The position numbers were made by a program, and so were the translations under genes. Of a DNA stretch of 47,254 bases, positions 17,293-26,257 are shown one piece after another; position 1 is the first letter of the stretch; the number at the start of each line of letters is the position of its first letter. The notes below the pieces were generated by a model. That model ran no database searches and was not told the DNA's origin. It was given only the letters and a program-made list of their open reading frames with translations. Source of the DNA: Bacteroidetes bacterium GWB2_32_14. Lineage in GTDB: Bacteria; Bacteroidota; Bacteroidia; Bacteroidales; UBA12077. The stretch lies in NCBI GenBank assembly GCA_001768235.1, contig MENK01000015.1, positions 1 through 47,254 on the forward strand, in the 5' to 3' direction.

Positions 17293-18846
17293 ATGAAACC
17301 GATTAAAACATTCTTGTTTTTATTTATTGTTTTTACGCTACTTGCCACTTTATCTTATTTTTTCCCACCTGAAGGGATTAAAATCGGGTCTGGTTATTTA
17401 CGTTTTCCGCAACTTAAATCTATTTATATAATAGAGAATGATAAACTGGCTGATATTTCAGGAATAATTGAAAAATACCAGGTACATCAACAGGATACAA
17501 CTATTGAAAATGATTTAGTTGATATTGATTCAGATAGTATTTTAATTTTATCCGATTCGTTAACAACTCAATTTCACACGGATTCAATTGATTTTACAGA
17601 CAGTATAAAAACAGCCAACAGGCCATTATTGCCAGGTTCTGTAAGACAAAAGCTTGAATACCCTGAAAACAATACTCAAATTCTTTATCCTTTTTTTAAT
17701 AGTTTAAAGAAACTAAAATCGTCGGATGATCTGATTCGCATTTTACATTATGGCGACTCTCAAATAGAAGGCGATAGAATAAGTTCTTATCTTCGTTACG
17801 AACTCCAAAAGGAGTTTGGCGGATCAGGCATTGGATTATTTCCTGCTGTAATAATTAAAGGAACAAGCATATCGTTGGAGCAGGAATTAGCGGGCGATTG
17901 GGAACGATATACAATGCAAAGTATCAGGAATGGGAATATCTATCATAAACGGCTTGGGGTACTTATGAGTTTTAGCCGGTTTGCACCTGTAGTAAATCAG
18001 GGCCAAAACATGTATTCAGGAGAAATTACTCTTCGCAAATCAAATAATACGTATTTAAACACGAGGAAATTTAAACAATGCAAGGTGTTTTACGGGTTTA
18101 ATCAAAAACCTTTTATTGCCGAGCTAAAATACAGGGATAAAACCCTTGATGCAGAAATAATCCCGGTTTCACAACAATTAAATACTATTTCATGGGAAAT
18201 TGATAATGCTATTGATGAGATTACAATTAGCTTTAAGGGCGAAGACAGTCCGGATATTTATGCTATTGCTATCGATGATTATAAAGGAATTGCAGTTGAT
18301 AATATTCCTTTACGGGGAAGCAGTGGCACAGATTTTACAAAAACAGATATTCTTTTTTTACGATCAATGTACCAGAAACTCAATGTTAAACTTGTGCTGA
18401 TGCAGTTTGGAGTTAATCTTGTGCCTCATGTAATCGACAATTACACCTATTACCAGAAACAGCTCGAAAAGCAACTAGAAACAATCAAAAGCCTTCGTCA
18501 GGATATTAGCATTGTTGTAATCGGAGTATCTGATATGTCGCGTAATGAAGGAGGAAACTATGTTTCTTACCCGAATATTGAAAAAATAAGAGATGCACAA
18601 AAAACGGCTGCATTTAATGCCGGTTGTGCCTTTTGGGATATGTATGAAGCTATGGGCGGGAAAAATTCTATGCCTGCATGGGTAAAGACAAATCCTCCAT
18701 TGGCACGCCCTGATTTTACTCATTTTACATGGAAGGGCTCAACAGCAATTGCAAAAATGTTTTACGAAGCTCTTATGGCCGATTATAACGATTATTTAAG
18801 AATACAATACGAACAAGTACAATTAAGCAGTAATGAGAATAATTAG
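17293..18846 (+). CDS. Membrane-anchored SGNH/GDSL-like protein, probable O-acetyltransferase partner
   Basis: A 517-residue protein with one N-terminal membrane anchor (about 5-24), a Ser/Asp-rich linker (about 65-105) and an SGNH fold facing the periplasm. Catalytic blocks are GDS (154-156, nucleophile S156), the FGVN block III Asn, and D474-x-x-H477. It overlaps the next SGNH gene by 14 bases, with an MBOAT gene after that. AlgJ/AlgX, DltD and PatB show that SGNH proteins next to an MBOAT act as the periplasmic half of polysaccharide or wall acylation, so O-acylation of an exported glycan is the likely role. The polymer is not identifiable here. Confidence 0.78.
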   Translation: MKPIKTFLFLFIVFTLLATLSYFFPPEGIKIGSGYLRFPQLKSIYIIENDKLADISGIIEKYQVHQQDTTIENDLVDIDSDSILILSDSLTTQFHTDSIDFTDSIKTANRPLLPGSVRQKLEYPENNTQILYPFFNSLKKLKSSDDLIRILHYGDSQIEGDRISSYLRYELQKEFGGSGIGLFPAVIIKGTSISLEQELAGDWERYTMQSIRNGNIYHKRLGVLMSFSRFAPVVNQGQNMYSGEITLRKSNNTYLNTRKFKQCKVFYGFNQKPFIAELKYRDKTLDAEIIPVSQQLNTISWEIDNAIDEITISFKGEDSPDIYAIAIDDYKGIAVDNIPLRGSSGTDFTKTDILFLRSMYQKLNVKLVLMQFGVNLVPHVIDNYTYYQKQLEKQLETIKSLRQDISIVVIGVSDMSRNEGGNYVSYPNIEKIRDAQKTAAFNAGCAFWDMYEAMGGKNSMPAWVKTNPPLARPDFTHFTWKGSTAIAKMFYEALMADYNDYLRIQYEQVQLSSNENN

Positions 18847-20005
18847 TTTATTTTTTATTTTAACAATGATATCTTTCTTAACCACAGCCCAGGGTTTATG
18901 CGATACATTGAGTTTTATTAATTGTACAAAAAACGAAATCCAGATACCATGCAGCACCCGGGTTAAAATTAAAAAAGCACTTGAAACCGGTAGTTTACAA
19001 ATTGTACATATCGGGGATTCTCATTTGCAAGCTGCTTTTTTCACAGAAAAAGTTAAACAGCAATTGTACCAACACTTTCAGGGAGATGGCATGGTTGCAT
19101 CACCCGGTTTTATTTTCCCGTTTAGTGTGGCACAAACCAATAACCCCTTTTATTATAAAGTGGATTATACAGGAAAGTGGATTAGAACAAGAAACGTGGA
19201 TGAGGTAATGAGTTCAAAAATTGGTTTATCAGGAATAACAGTATCTACAAAATCACCTTTTGCAGAATTCAAAATTAAAATGCAGAACCGGAAATATAAG
19301 ATGTTATCAACATACCGTTTCGATAGAGTGATTCTACTGCATAATGCTGATAGTTCAGTTAAAATATTGGCAAATAATGAAAATGGAATTATCAGTAATT
19401 TTGGATCAACATGGAAGTTCGACAAACCTGTTGATTCAGTTCAATTTTCAATAGCAAATACGGATACATCAAAAAACTTTGACCTTTATGGATTAATCCT
19501 TGAAAAGGAGAATTCAACAGTTCAGTACCATACTATAGGAGTAAATGGATCGATGGCTCAATCGTATCTCAAATGTGTATTGTTCGATGATCAGTTTAAA
19601 TTATTAAATCCCGATTTGGTAATCCTTTCACTCGGAACAAATGAAGCTTTTAGCAAAGATTTTAAAAAAGATGAATTTATTTTCAATTTTACCAGTTTGC
19701 TTTCAAAGATTCACAATACAAATCCAGATGCAGTAGTGATAGTTACGATTCCAAATGATCATTTTAAGGATGGCAAACCAAATAAAAATATTGAAATTGT
19801 TCGGGAAAGTATGTATGATTTGCAAACATATTTTTCTTTTGGAATCTGGGATTTTTATGAAATAATGGGAGGCTCAGGATCAATAAACGAATGGTATAAA
19901 AAGCAGCTTACAGCCGAAGACAGGTTGCATTTTAATAAGAAAGGATATGAAATTCAGGGAGACCTTTTTTTCAATGCATTAATAACCCTTTTTAATAAAA
20001 ATTAA
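18833..20005 (+). CDS. Periplasmic SGNH/GDSL-like protein, second of a tandem pair
   Basis: A 390-residue exported protein: signal peptide 1-19 (TTA/QGL), GDSH motif (61-64, S63), LGTNEAF as block III and D363-R-L-H366 as block V, so the complete SGNH catalytic set is present. Sequence similarity to the preceding protein is visible in block order and in the shared WD[FM]YE-MGG pattern before block V (DFYEIMGGSG here, DMYEAMGGKN upstream), indicating old duplication. Start overlaps the upstream stop by 14 bases and the MBOAT gene begins 14 bases after, implying translational coupling of all three. Confidence 0.78.
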   Translation: MRIISLFFILTMISFLTTAQGLCDTLSFINCTKNEIQIPCSTRVKIKKALETGSLQIVHIGDSHLQAAFFTEKVKQQLYQHFQGDGMVASPGFIFPFSVAQTNNPFYYKVDYTGKWIRTRNVDEVMSSKIGLSGITVSTKSPFAEFKIKMQNRKYKMLSTYRFDRVILLHNADSSVKILANNENGIISNFGSTWKFDKPVDSVQFSIANTDTSKNFDLYGLILEKENSTVQYHTIGVNGSMAQSYLKCVLFDDQFKLLNPDLVILSLGTNEAFSKDFKKDEFIFNFTSLLSKIHNTNPDAVVIVTIPNDHFKDGKPNKNIEIVRESMYDLQTYFSFGIWDFYEIMGGSGSINEWYKKQLTAEDRLHFNKKGYEIQGDLFFNALITLFNKN

Positions 20006-20019
20006 AAACAAGAGCACAA

Positions 20020-21555
20020 TTGGAATTCCTTAAAAACATATTACTGTATTCCGAAAACAAACCCTTGTTATTCACAAGTCTTTATTTCTGGGTGTTTTTT
20101 GCATTCGTTTTACTTGTTTACTCATTTATTTACAAAAAAAATCCACTTCGTAACGCCTTCCTTTTTTTCATGAGTCTTTTCTTTTATTATAAATCAGGAG
20201 GGTACTTTTTTGTATTACTTATCTTTTCTACACTCGTTGATTATACTGCAGGAATACTTATTTATAATTCCAGAACAAAATTTAAAAAGAAACTTTTCTT
20301 AACAATGAGTGTTGCCACAAATCTGTCATTATTGGTATATTTTAAATATGCTTATTTCTTTACCGGCCTGTTTAACCAGTCATTTCATTCCAATTTTGAA
20401 GTAATAAACAGGCTTGCTCTATGGACAAATCAACTTACCGGATCGGGATTTGATATTTCGAAAATTATTTTGCCGGTAGGGATCTCGTTTTTTACTTTTC
20501 AAACTATAAGCTATTCTGTTGATGTGTATCGTGGAAAGCTGGAACCTGTTCGAAGCATTATTGATTTTGGATTTTATGTTACTTTCTTTCCCCAGCTCGT
20601 TGCCGGGCCAATTGTTCGGGCAGCTGAGTTTATGCCACAATTGTACCAGAAATATAAATTAACAAAACAGGAATTTGGGCATGCTGTTTTTTTAATTCTG
20701 AATGGATTGATAAAAAAAACAATGATCTCCGACTATATATCAATCAATTATGTTGACAGGATATTTGATTCGCCATCGTCATTTTCTGGTTTTGAAAACC
20801 TGATGGCTGTTTATGGATATTCAATACAGATTTATTGTGATTTTTCGGGTTATACTGATATTGCAATCGGGGTTGCTCTTTTACTGGGATTTAGATTGCC
20901 AATTAATTTTAATTCACCATATAAAGCGGTAAATATTACTGATTTTTGGCATCGCTGGCATATTTCCTTGTCATCGTGGTTGCGCGATTATTTGTATATT
21001 CCCTTGGGCGGAAATAAAAAAGGAAAAACTAGAACAACAATTAACTTATTTATAACGATGCTTTTGGGAGGATTGTGGCATGGAGCAAACCTGCGGTTTG
21101 TAATTTGGGGAGGATTACACGGGTTAGGATTAGTAATTCATAAACTGTGGGTTAAACTAAATACATCGTTTAACAAGTATTACAATGTTCGTTCCAGCAA
21201 AAATTGGTTTACTCATTTTATATCTGTTTTTTTAACCTTTAACCTGGTTAGTTTCGCATGGATTTTTTTCAGAGCCGTGGATATGCAAAGTGCTCAGGCA
21301 ATGATAAACCAGATTGCAGGGAATTTTTCGTTCGGGCTGGTTCCAATTATGATATTATCGTATTATAAAATATTCCTGGTAATTATTATCGGGTTATTGA
21401 TTCATTGGTTACCATCTTCATTTAAAGAGAACAATAGAGGGAAGTTTATTCAAAGTCACATATCTTTTAAAATTTTAGTTGTAGTTGTTGTAGTATTTAT
21501 AATTTACCAGGCAAAATCGGCAGAAATACAACCTTTTATTTATTTTCAATTCTAA
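20020..21555 (+). CDS. MBOAT family membrane O-acyltransferase (AlgI/DltB-like)
   Basis: A 511-residue multi-helix inner-membrane acyltransferase that should move acyl groups across the membrane to the neighbouring SGNH proteins. Key family segments are FFTFQTISYSVDVYRG, FFPQLVAGPI, FWHRWHISLSSWLRDYLYIP (309-328) and GGLWHGANLRF with H354, plus the GGLHG histidine H367. The start is a TTG: an in-frame stop at 19996-19998 precedes it and no ATG or GTG lies between; the next ATG is 51 codons in and would remove the first helix. Last gene of the three-gene acylation unit. Confidence 0.88.
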   Translation: MEFLKNILLYSENKPLLFTSLYFWVFFAFVLLVYSFIYKKNPLRNAFLFFMSLFFYYKSGGYFFVLLIFSTLVDYTAGILIYNSRTKFKKKLFLTMSVATNLSLLVYFKYAYFFTGLFNQSFHSNFEVINRLALWTNQLTGSGFDISKIILPVGISFFTFQTISYSVDVYRGKLEPVRSIIDFGFYVTFFPQLVAGPIVRAAEFMPQLYQKYKLTKQEFGHAVFLILNGLIKKTMISDYISINYVDRIFDSPSSFSGFENLMAVYGYSIQIYCDFSGYTDIAIGVALLLGFRLPINFNSPYKAVNITDFWHRWHISLSSWLRDYLYIPLGGNKKGKTRTTINLFITMLLGGLWHGANLRFVIWGGLHGLGLVIHKLWVKLNTSFNKYYNVRSSKNWFTHFISVFLTFNLVSFAWIFFRAVDMQSAQAMINQIAGNFSFGLVPIMILSYYKIFLVIIIGLLIHWLPSSFKENNRGKFIQSHISFKILVVVVVVFIIYQAKSAEIQPFIYFQF

Positions 21556-21634
21556 TTAATCCTTTCCTTTTAAAAAGCATCAAACGATAAAATTGTTCGT
21601 CTTTTAAAACAGAAAAAGACTAAAAATTTTATCA

Positions 21635-24229
21635 ATGATGAAAATGAAAATTGTACTGTTTGTATTTTTAACAACAGCAGTAATCTCGGCATATTCGCAG
21701 CAAAATGGAGTTGAAAAAAGAATATATACCACGCAGCGGGTAAATGGAGAAGCGATTGAAATTAACGGGTATATCGACGAAAGCACCTGGAATCTTGTAG
21801 AGTGGTCGGGCGATTTTATTCAACGTGAACCTCATAACGGGGCACAACCTTCGCAACAAACAGCAATAAAAATTTTGTACGACGATGATAATTTATATGT
21901 TGCCATTAGAGCCTTTGATACCGAGCCTGATAAAATCGTAAAGCGGATGTCACGGCGCGACGGTTTTGATGGCGATTGGGTTGAGATTAACATAGACAGC
22001 TACTTCGATAAACGTACAGCTTTTTCCTTTACAGCTTCTGTTTCGGGAGTAAAAGGCGATGAAGCTGTTACAAATGATGGTGATATGTGGGATTCTACCT
22101 GGGATCCAATCTGGTATGTAAAAACCAGTATCGATAGTTTGGGATGGGTTGCCGAAATGAAAATCCCGTTTACTTCTCTTCGCTTTAGCAACAATAAAGA
22201 AAGCCAGGTATGGGGAATACAGGTTAACCGTCGATTTTACAGAAACCAGGAACGCTCCAACTGGCAATATGTTCCTAAAGATGCTTCAGGATGGGTTCAC
22301 AATTTCGGCGAGTTACATGGTATTAAAGGAATAAAACCAAAAAAACAATTTGAAATTTCGCCTTATGTTTTATCAAAGCTCGAGACCTATACTAAAGATT
22401 CTGATAATCCATTTTCAAAAGGTAAAGAATTAGGTTATGGAATTGGTTTGGATGGGAAAATAGGAATTACTAACGATTTCACGTTAGATTTCACGATTAA
22501 TCCTGATTTTGGCCAGGTGGAAGCCGATCCTTCTGAAGTGAATCTTACCGCGTTTGAATCTTATTTTGAGGAAAAACGGCCATTCTTTATCGAAGGTAGA
22601 AATATTACCAATTTTCAAATATCCGGGGGAGGAAATTCATTTGCCCTGGATAATTTATTTTATTCACGAAGAATTGGACGAAACCCGCAATATTATCCCG
22701 ATGTTGACGAAGATAAGAATGAATATGTTGACATGCCTGAAAATACAACAATTTTAGGAGCATTAAAACTTACCGGGAAAACAAAAGACGGGTTATCTGT
22801 TGGAATAATCGAAAGTTTAACTGCAAAAGAAATTGCCGAAGTTTCTCGTGATGGAGCTAAAAGTAAAGAAACAGTCGAACCCATGACAAACTATTTTGTT
22901 GGAAGAGTTCAAAAAGACATGAACAACAGCAATACAATTGTTGGCGGTATGTTTACATCAACAAACAGGGCTATTAACGATGAACATCTGAATTATTTAA
23001 ATAAAGATGCATATACCGGCGGTGTTGATTTTACCCAATACTGGAAAGAGAAGAAATATTATTTCAATTTAAATTACGCGATGAGCCATATAACAGGCGA
23101 TAGTACTGCAATAATATCACAGCAAGAGTCCTCAAGAAGATATTTTCAACGCCCTGACAACTCGTACAATACATTTGATTCATCAAGAACATCATTAACA
23201 GGCCATGCCGGAACTGTTCAGATTGGAAAACAAGGATTCAGCAAGTGGCGGTGGGTATTCTGGACAACATGGAGATCGCCAGAGTTTGAAACAAATGATG
23301 TTGGGTACTTACATCATTCCGATGCAATTTTCCAGGTTTTTTGGGCAGGATATAGATTTACCGAACCATTCAGCATATTCAGAACTATGCAAATAAACTT
23401 TAATCAGTGGAGTGGATGGGATTTTGGGTTTAATAGCAGTTTTTATGGTGGTAACATCAATACGTATATGGAGTTTAAAAACTACTGGTCGTTTGGCGGA
23501 GGAATAAACTATGAAGGTAGTGCAGTATCTAATACCATGTTAAGAGGCGGGCCATCGATTAAATATCCGGGAGCATATAATTACTGGTTAAATTTTGGTA
23601 CCGATAACCGAAAGAAAATACAGCTTTTTGGAGATGTAAGCAGCAACTATGGTTTCGAAAACTCATCAAAATACACATCATATGGCATTGATTTGATTTA
23701 TCGCCCATTTGATGCTTTACGAATTTCACTTATGCCAGATATTTCATTTTCGAACGACAAACTCCAGTATATTACAACAGAGGAATACAACAATGAAGAT
23801 CGCTATATTTTTGGTACAATCGATCAGGTAACTACTGATTTAACTATACGTATTGATTACACGATAACTCCCGAATTAACAATACAATATTATGGTTCAC
23901 CTTTTGTAAGCGCTGTTGATTATTCTGAGCCTAAATACATTACAAATCCGAATGCCGATAAATTTGAAGACCGGTTCAGCACAGATGTTTCATTCTCTGG
24001 TGATGATTTTGAAAACGGGTATGATTTTAACTTCCGACAGTTCAGATCGAACTTCGTTGCCCGATGGGAGTATCGCCCGGGGTCATTAATTTACCTGGTT
24101 TGGACTCAAAGTAAAACAGGAAGTGTTGATACCGGAGACTTCTCTTTTATTGATGATTTTGATGGCCTGTTCAATATTCATCCATACAATGTTTTTTTGA
24201 TAAAACTTTCATATCGTTTTAGTAACTAG
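21635..24229 (+). CDS. DUF5916 outer-membrane protein with CBM9-like domain
   Basis: An 864-residue exported protein: signal peptide 1-21 (AYS/QQN), a carbohydrate-binding family 9-like domain about 35-230 (INGYIDESTWN, LYDDDNLYVAIRAFD, WVAEMKIPFTSLRF), and a long beta-strand-rich region (DUF5916) ending in KLSYRFSN, a beta-barrel-type C-terminus. The segment FTLDFTINPDFGQVEADPSE is typical of this family. Function is unproven; such proteins are often near surface peptidases or glycan genes. It follows the MBOAT by 79 bases and has a strong terminator, so it may be the last gene of that transcription unit or separate. Confidence 0.82.
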   Translation: MMKMKIVLFVFLTTAVISAYSQQNGVEKRIYTTQRVNGEAIEINGYIDESTWNLVEWSGDFIQREPHNGAQPSQQTAIKILYDDDNLYVAIRAFDTEPDKIVKRMSRRDGFDGDWVEINIDSYFDKRTAFSFTASVSGVKGDEAVTNDGDMWDSTWDPIWYVKTSIDSLGWVAEMKIPFTSLRFSNNKESQVWGIQVNRRFYRNQERSNWQYVPKDASGWVHNFGELHGIKGIKPKKQFEISPYVLSKLETYTKDSDNPFSKGKELGYGIGLDGKIGITNDFTLDFTINPDFGQVEADPSEVNLTAFESYFEEKRPFFIEGRNITNFQISGGGNSFALDNLFYSRRIGRNPQYYPDVDEDKNEYVDMPENTTILGALKLTGKTKDGLSVGIIESLTAKEIAEVSRDGAKSKETVEPMTNYFVGRVQKDMNNSNTIVGGMFTSTNRAINDEHLNYLNKDAYTGGVDFTQYWKEKKYYFNLNYAMSHITGDSTAIISQQESSRRYFQRPDNSYNTFDSSRTSLTGHAGTVQIGKQGFSKWRWVFWTTWRSPEFETNDVGYLHHSDAIFQVFWAGYRFTEPFSIFRTMQINFNQWSGWDFGFNSSFYGGNINTYMEFKNYWSFGGGINYEGSAVSNTMLRGGPSIKYPGAYNYWLNFGTDNRKKIQLFGDVSSNYGFENSSKYTSYGIDLIYRPFDALRISLMPDISFSNDKLQYITTEEYNNEDRYIFGTIDQVTTDLTIRIDYTITPELTIQYYGSPFVSAVDYSEPKYITNPNADKFEDRFSTDVSFSGDDFENGYDFNFRQFRSNFVARWEYRPGSLIYLVWTQSKTGSVDTGDFSFIDDFDGLFNIHPYNVFLIKLSYRFSN

Positions 24230-24250
24230 ATAATTATTCAACTCACGATT

Positions 24251-24283
24251 AAATCTCCGGTATGTAAAACCGGAGATTTTTTT
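24251..24283 (+). terminator. Terminator after the DUF5916 gene
   Basis: Perfect 11-bp stem (24251-24261 with 24269-24279), 7-base loop and a seven-base T-run 24277-24283. Confidence 0.9.
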
Positions 24284-24312
24284 GATTTGTGATTTTTAAT
24301 TTAATATCTTTC
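24281..24312 (+). promoter_or_regulatory. Possible promoter of the metallo-beta-lactamase-fold gene
   Basis: TTTG (24281-24284), at the end of the terminator T-run, is 20 bases from TATCTTTC (24305-24312), one base off the -7 consensus. A start near 24319 would give a 20-base leader to the ATG at 24339. Confidence 0.4.
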
Positions 24313-24338
24313 AGATTATTCATAAAAAATAGTTGAAA

Positions 24339-25085
24339 ATGAAACATTTAATGATACTTATTTGTGTAATCACAATAAACATTCAAACATCCATGGCACA
24401 AGAAACTCAAAAAGATCGATTTACTACTGGTCAGGGTGAACTTATCATTAATTTCGTTAAACATGCTTCTTTGTATTTCGAATTTGATGGTAAAGTAATT
24501 CATATCGATCCTGTAGCCCGAATGGGGAATTATGAATCTTATCCCGATGCAGATTTAATTATTATTACTCATCATCACGGAGATCATTTAGACTTAAATG
24601 CAATTGAATCTGTCAGGAAAGAAAACACAAAAGTTATTTTAACAGAAAAATGCAAGGAGTTGAGTGAAAATCTCTCAGATTATATAATCATGAAGAATGG
24701 GGATGTTTTAACAATTAACGGGCTTGAGATTGAAGCTGTTCCGGCATATAATATCGAACATAAGCGGCCCAATGGCGATCCGTTTCACATGAAAGGAGAA
24801 GGCAATGGATACATTATTACATTTGCCGAAAAACGGATTTATATTGCCGGTGATACTGAAAACACGGATGAAATGAAATTGTTAAAAAATATTGATATCG
24901 TTTTTTTACCTATGAACCTTCCATATACAATGACACCGGAAATGGTTGCCGATGCGGCAAAATCGTTCAGGCCCAAAGTTTTATACCCTTACCATTATGG
25001 CGATACCGATACATCTATTTTGGTTGAATTATTAAAAAAAGAATCGGGTATTGAAGTTAGAATTCGAAAAATGGAACTTCAATAA
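24339..25085 (+). CDS. Exported metallo-beta-lactamase-fold hydrolase (UlaG-like)
   Basis: A 248-residue protein with signal peptide 1-20 (SMA/QET) and a compact MBL fold. THHHGDHLD (H78, H80, D82, H83) is the HxHxDH zinc motif, YIAGDTEN carries the bridging Asp and YPYHYGDTD the last histidine. The short fold with an early INFVKHAS strand resembles UlaG/YycJ-like hydrolases rather than class B lactamases. I start at the ATG 24339; an in-frame TTG two codons upstream is less likely. Monocistronic by position. Substrate unknown; periplasmic location is predicted from the signal peptide. Confidence 0.82.
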   Translation: MKHLMILICVITINIQTSMAQETQKDRFTTGQGELIINFVKHASLYFEFDGKVIHIDPVARMGNYESYPDADLIIITHHHGDHLDLNAIESVRKENTKVILTEKCKELSENLSDYIIMKNGDVLTINGLEIEAVPAYNIEHKRPNGDPFHMKGEGNGYIITFAEKRIYIAGDTENTDEMKLLKNIDIVFLPMNLPYTMTPEMVADAAKSFRPKVLYPYHYGDTDTSILVELLKKESGIEVRIRKMELQ

Positions 25086-25188
25086 TCAATCAGCAATAAA
25101 CAATTCGCAATTTTTTATTTATAAAAAAATCAAAATAGATTCCGTCTTTTTTTACAACATGCAGTCTTTTAATTAAACTGTTTAAATT

Positions 25189-25743
25189 TTGGGCAAGGAA
25201 ACTGTTGAAATACAATTAAAACTCATTGAGCGTGCACGCGAAGGCGATCAGCAGTCGATGTACAGACTGTATAAACTATATGTACAAGCCATGTATAATA
25301 CTTGTGTCCGAATGGTTGTAAATCAATACGATGCAGAAGATATTATACAGGAATCGTTTACAAGTGCTTTTAAAAATCTAGATTCTTTTCGTGGAGAATC
25401 TTCGTTTGGAAGCTGGCTGAAACGAATTGTAATCAATAAATCGATAAGCCATTTACGAACTAAAAAACACGAATTTACCGATATCGATCATTTACATATT
25501 GTAGATGACGAAGATACAGATGATGAAATACCCGATATTAAACCGGAACAGGTACATGAAGCAATTAAATCACTGCCCGAAAAAGCAAGAGTAATTTTAA
25601 ATATGCATTTGCTGGAGGGATATAAACATCGGGAAATTGCAGAACTGCTTGATATTTCAGAGTCAACATCAAAATCGCAGTATCAACGGGCAAAAATGCT
25701 ATTACGCGAAAAACTGATAAAAGAAATGAGCTATGAAAATTGA
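25189..25743 (+). CDS. ECF-type RNA polymerase sigma factor
   Basis: A 184-residue sigma-70 family protein with region 2 at about 11-92 (the DAEDIIQESFTSAFKNL core-binding helix, FGSWLKRIVINKSI) and region 4 at about 121-176 (LPEKARVILNMHLLEG, HREIAELLDISESTSKSQYQRAK helix-turn-helix), joined by an acidic linker. Regions 1 and 3 are missing, the ECF pattern. The start is TTG at 25189: an in-frame stop lies at 25183-25185 and the first ATG would cut region 2. It overlaps the following membrane protein gene by 11 bases, the usual arrangement of sigma and anti-sigma pairs. Confidence 0.9.
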   Translation: MGKETVEIQLKLIERAREGDQQSMYRLYKLYVQAMYNTCVRMVVNQYDAEDIIQESFTSAFKNLDSFRGESSFGSWLKRIVINKSISHLRTKKHEFTDIDHLHIVDDEDTDDEIPDIKPEQVHEAIKSLPEKARVILNMHLLEGYKHREIAELLDISESTSKSQYQRAKMLLREKLIKEMSYEN

Positions 25744-26257
25744 AGAATACATAAGAAAAAATCGTGACAAGCTCGATACAGAAAAACCTGATGAAGATTA
25801 TTTGTGGACAGGAATTTCTCAATCTTTTATGAAACCGAAAAAAACAAAACGGTTTTATATTATTCGAATCGCGGCAGCAGCATTAATACTAATAACTTTA
25901 ACCTATACAGGATTTGAGCTTGCCACAATTCGAAAAAATCAACAGCTCATATTAAGCAAAATAGATCCTGTACTTGCTCAACAGGAAGCCCAGTTTCAAG
26001 AACAAATAAACAGTTATTACAAAATTTTACATCAAACAAAATTTGATAAAAATCAATTAGTTACCAATTACGGTGAGCTTCAAAATATTGATGAAATGAT
26101 TCAACAATATTCTGACGATTTAAAAAAACATGGGCCCAATCCTAAAATTTTAAATTCTCTAATGGATTTATATCAAAAGAAAATCCTGGTCTTAGACCGC
26201 ATGTTAAACGAAATTGAAAAAAATAAAAACTATGAAAACAATAAAACTCAAATTTAA
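25733..26257 (+). CDS. Single-pass membrane protein, candidate anti-sigma factor
   Basis: A 174-residue protein with a 40-residue cytoplasmic N-terminus, one transmembrane helix (about 41-64) and a helical, Gln- and Lys-rich periplasmic part (about 68-170) likely to form a coiled coil. There is no HxxxCxxC zinc motif, so it is not a ZAS-type anti-sigma factor. Its position, overlapping the sigma gene by 11 bases, is the main evidence for the role. It overlaps the next gene by 26 bases, implying tight coupling. Alternative: a scaffold or sensor without direct sigma binding. Confidence 0.7.
   Translation: MKIEEYIRKNRDKLDTEKPDEDYLWTGISQSFMKPKKTKRFYIIRIAAAALILITLTYTGFELATIRKNQQLILSKIDPVLAQQEAQFQEQINSYYKILHQTKFDKNQLVTNYGELQNIDEMIQQYSDDLKKHGPNPKILNSLMDLYQKKILVLDRMLNEIEKNKNYENNKTQI

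Noticed and set aside
21599-21620. Seven-bp inverted repeat before the DUF5916 gene as a terminator of the acylation unit
   Set aside because: Short A/T-only stem apart from the ends and no T-tract after it; not supportable as a terminator.
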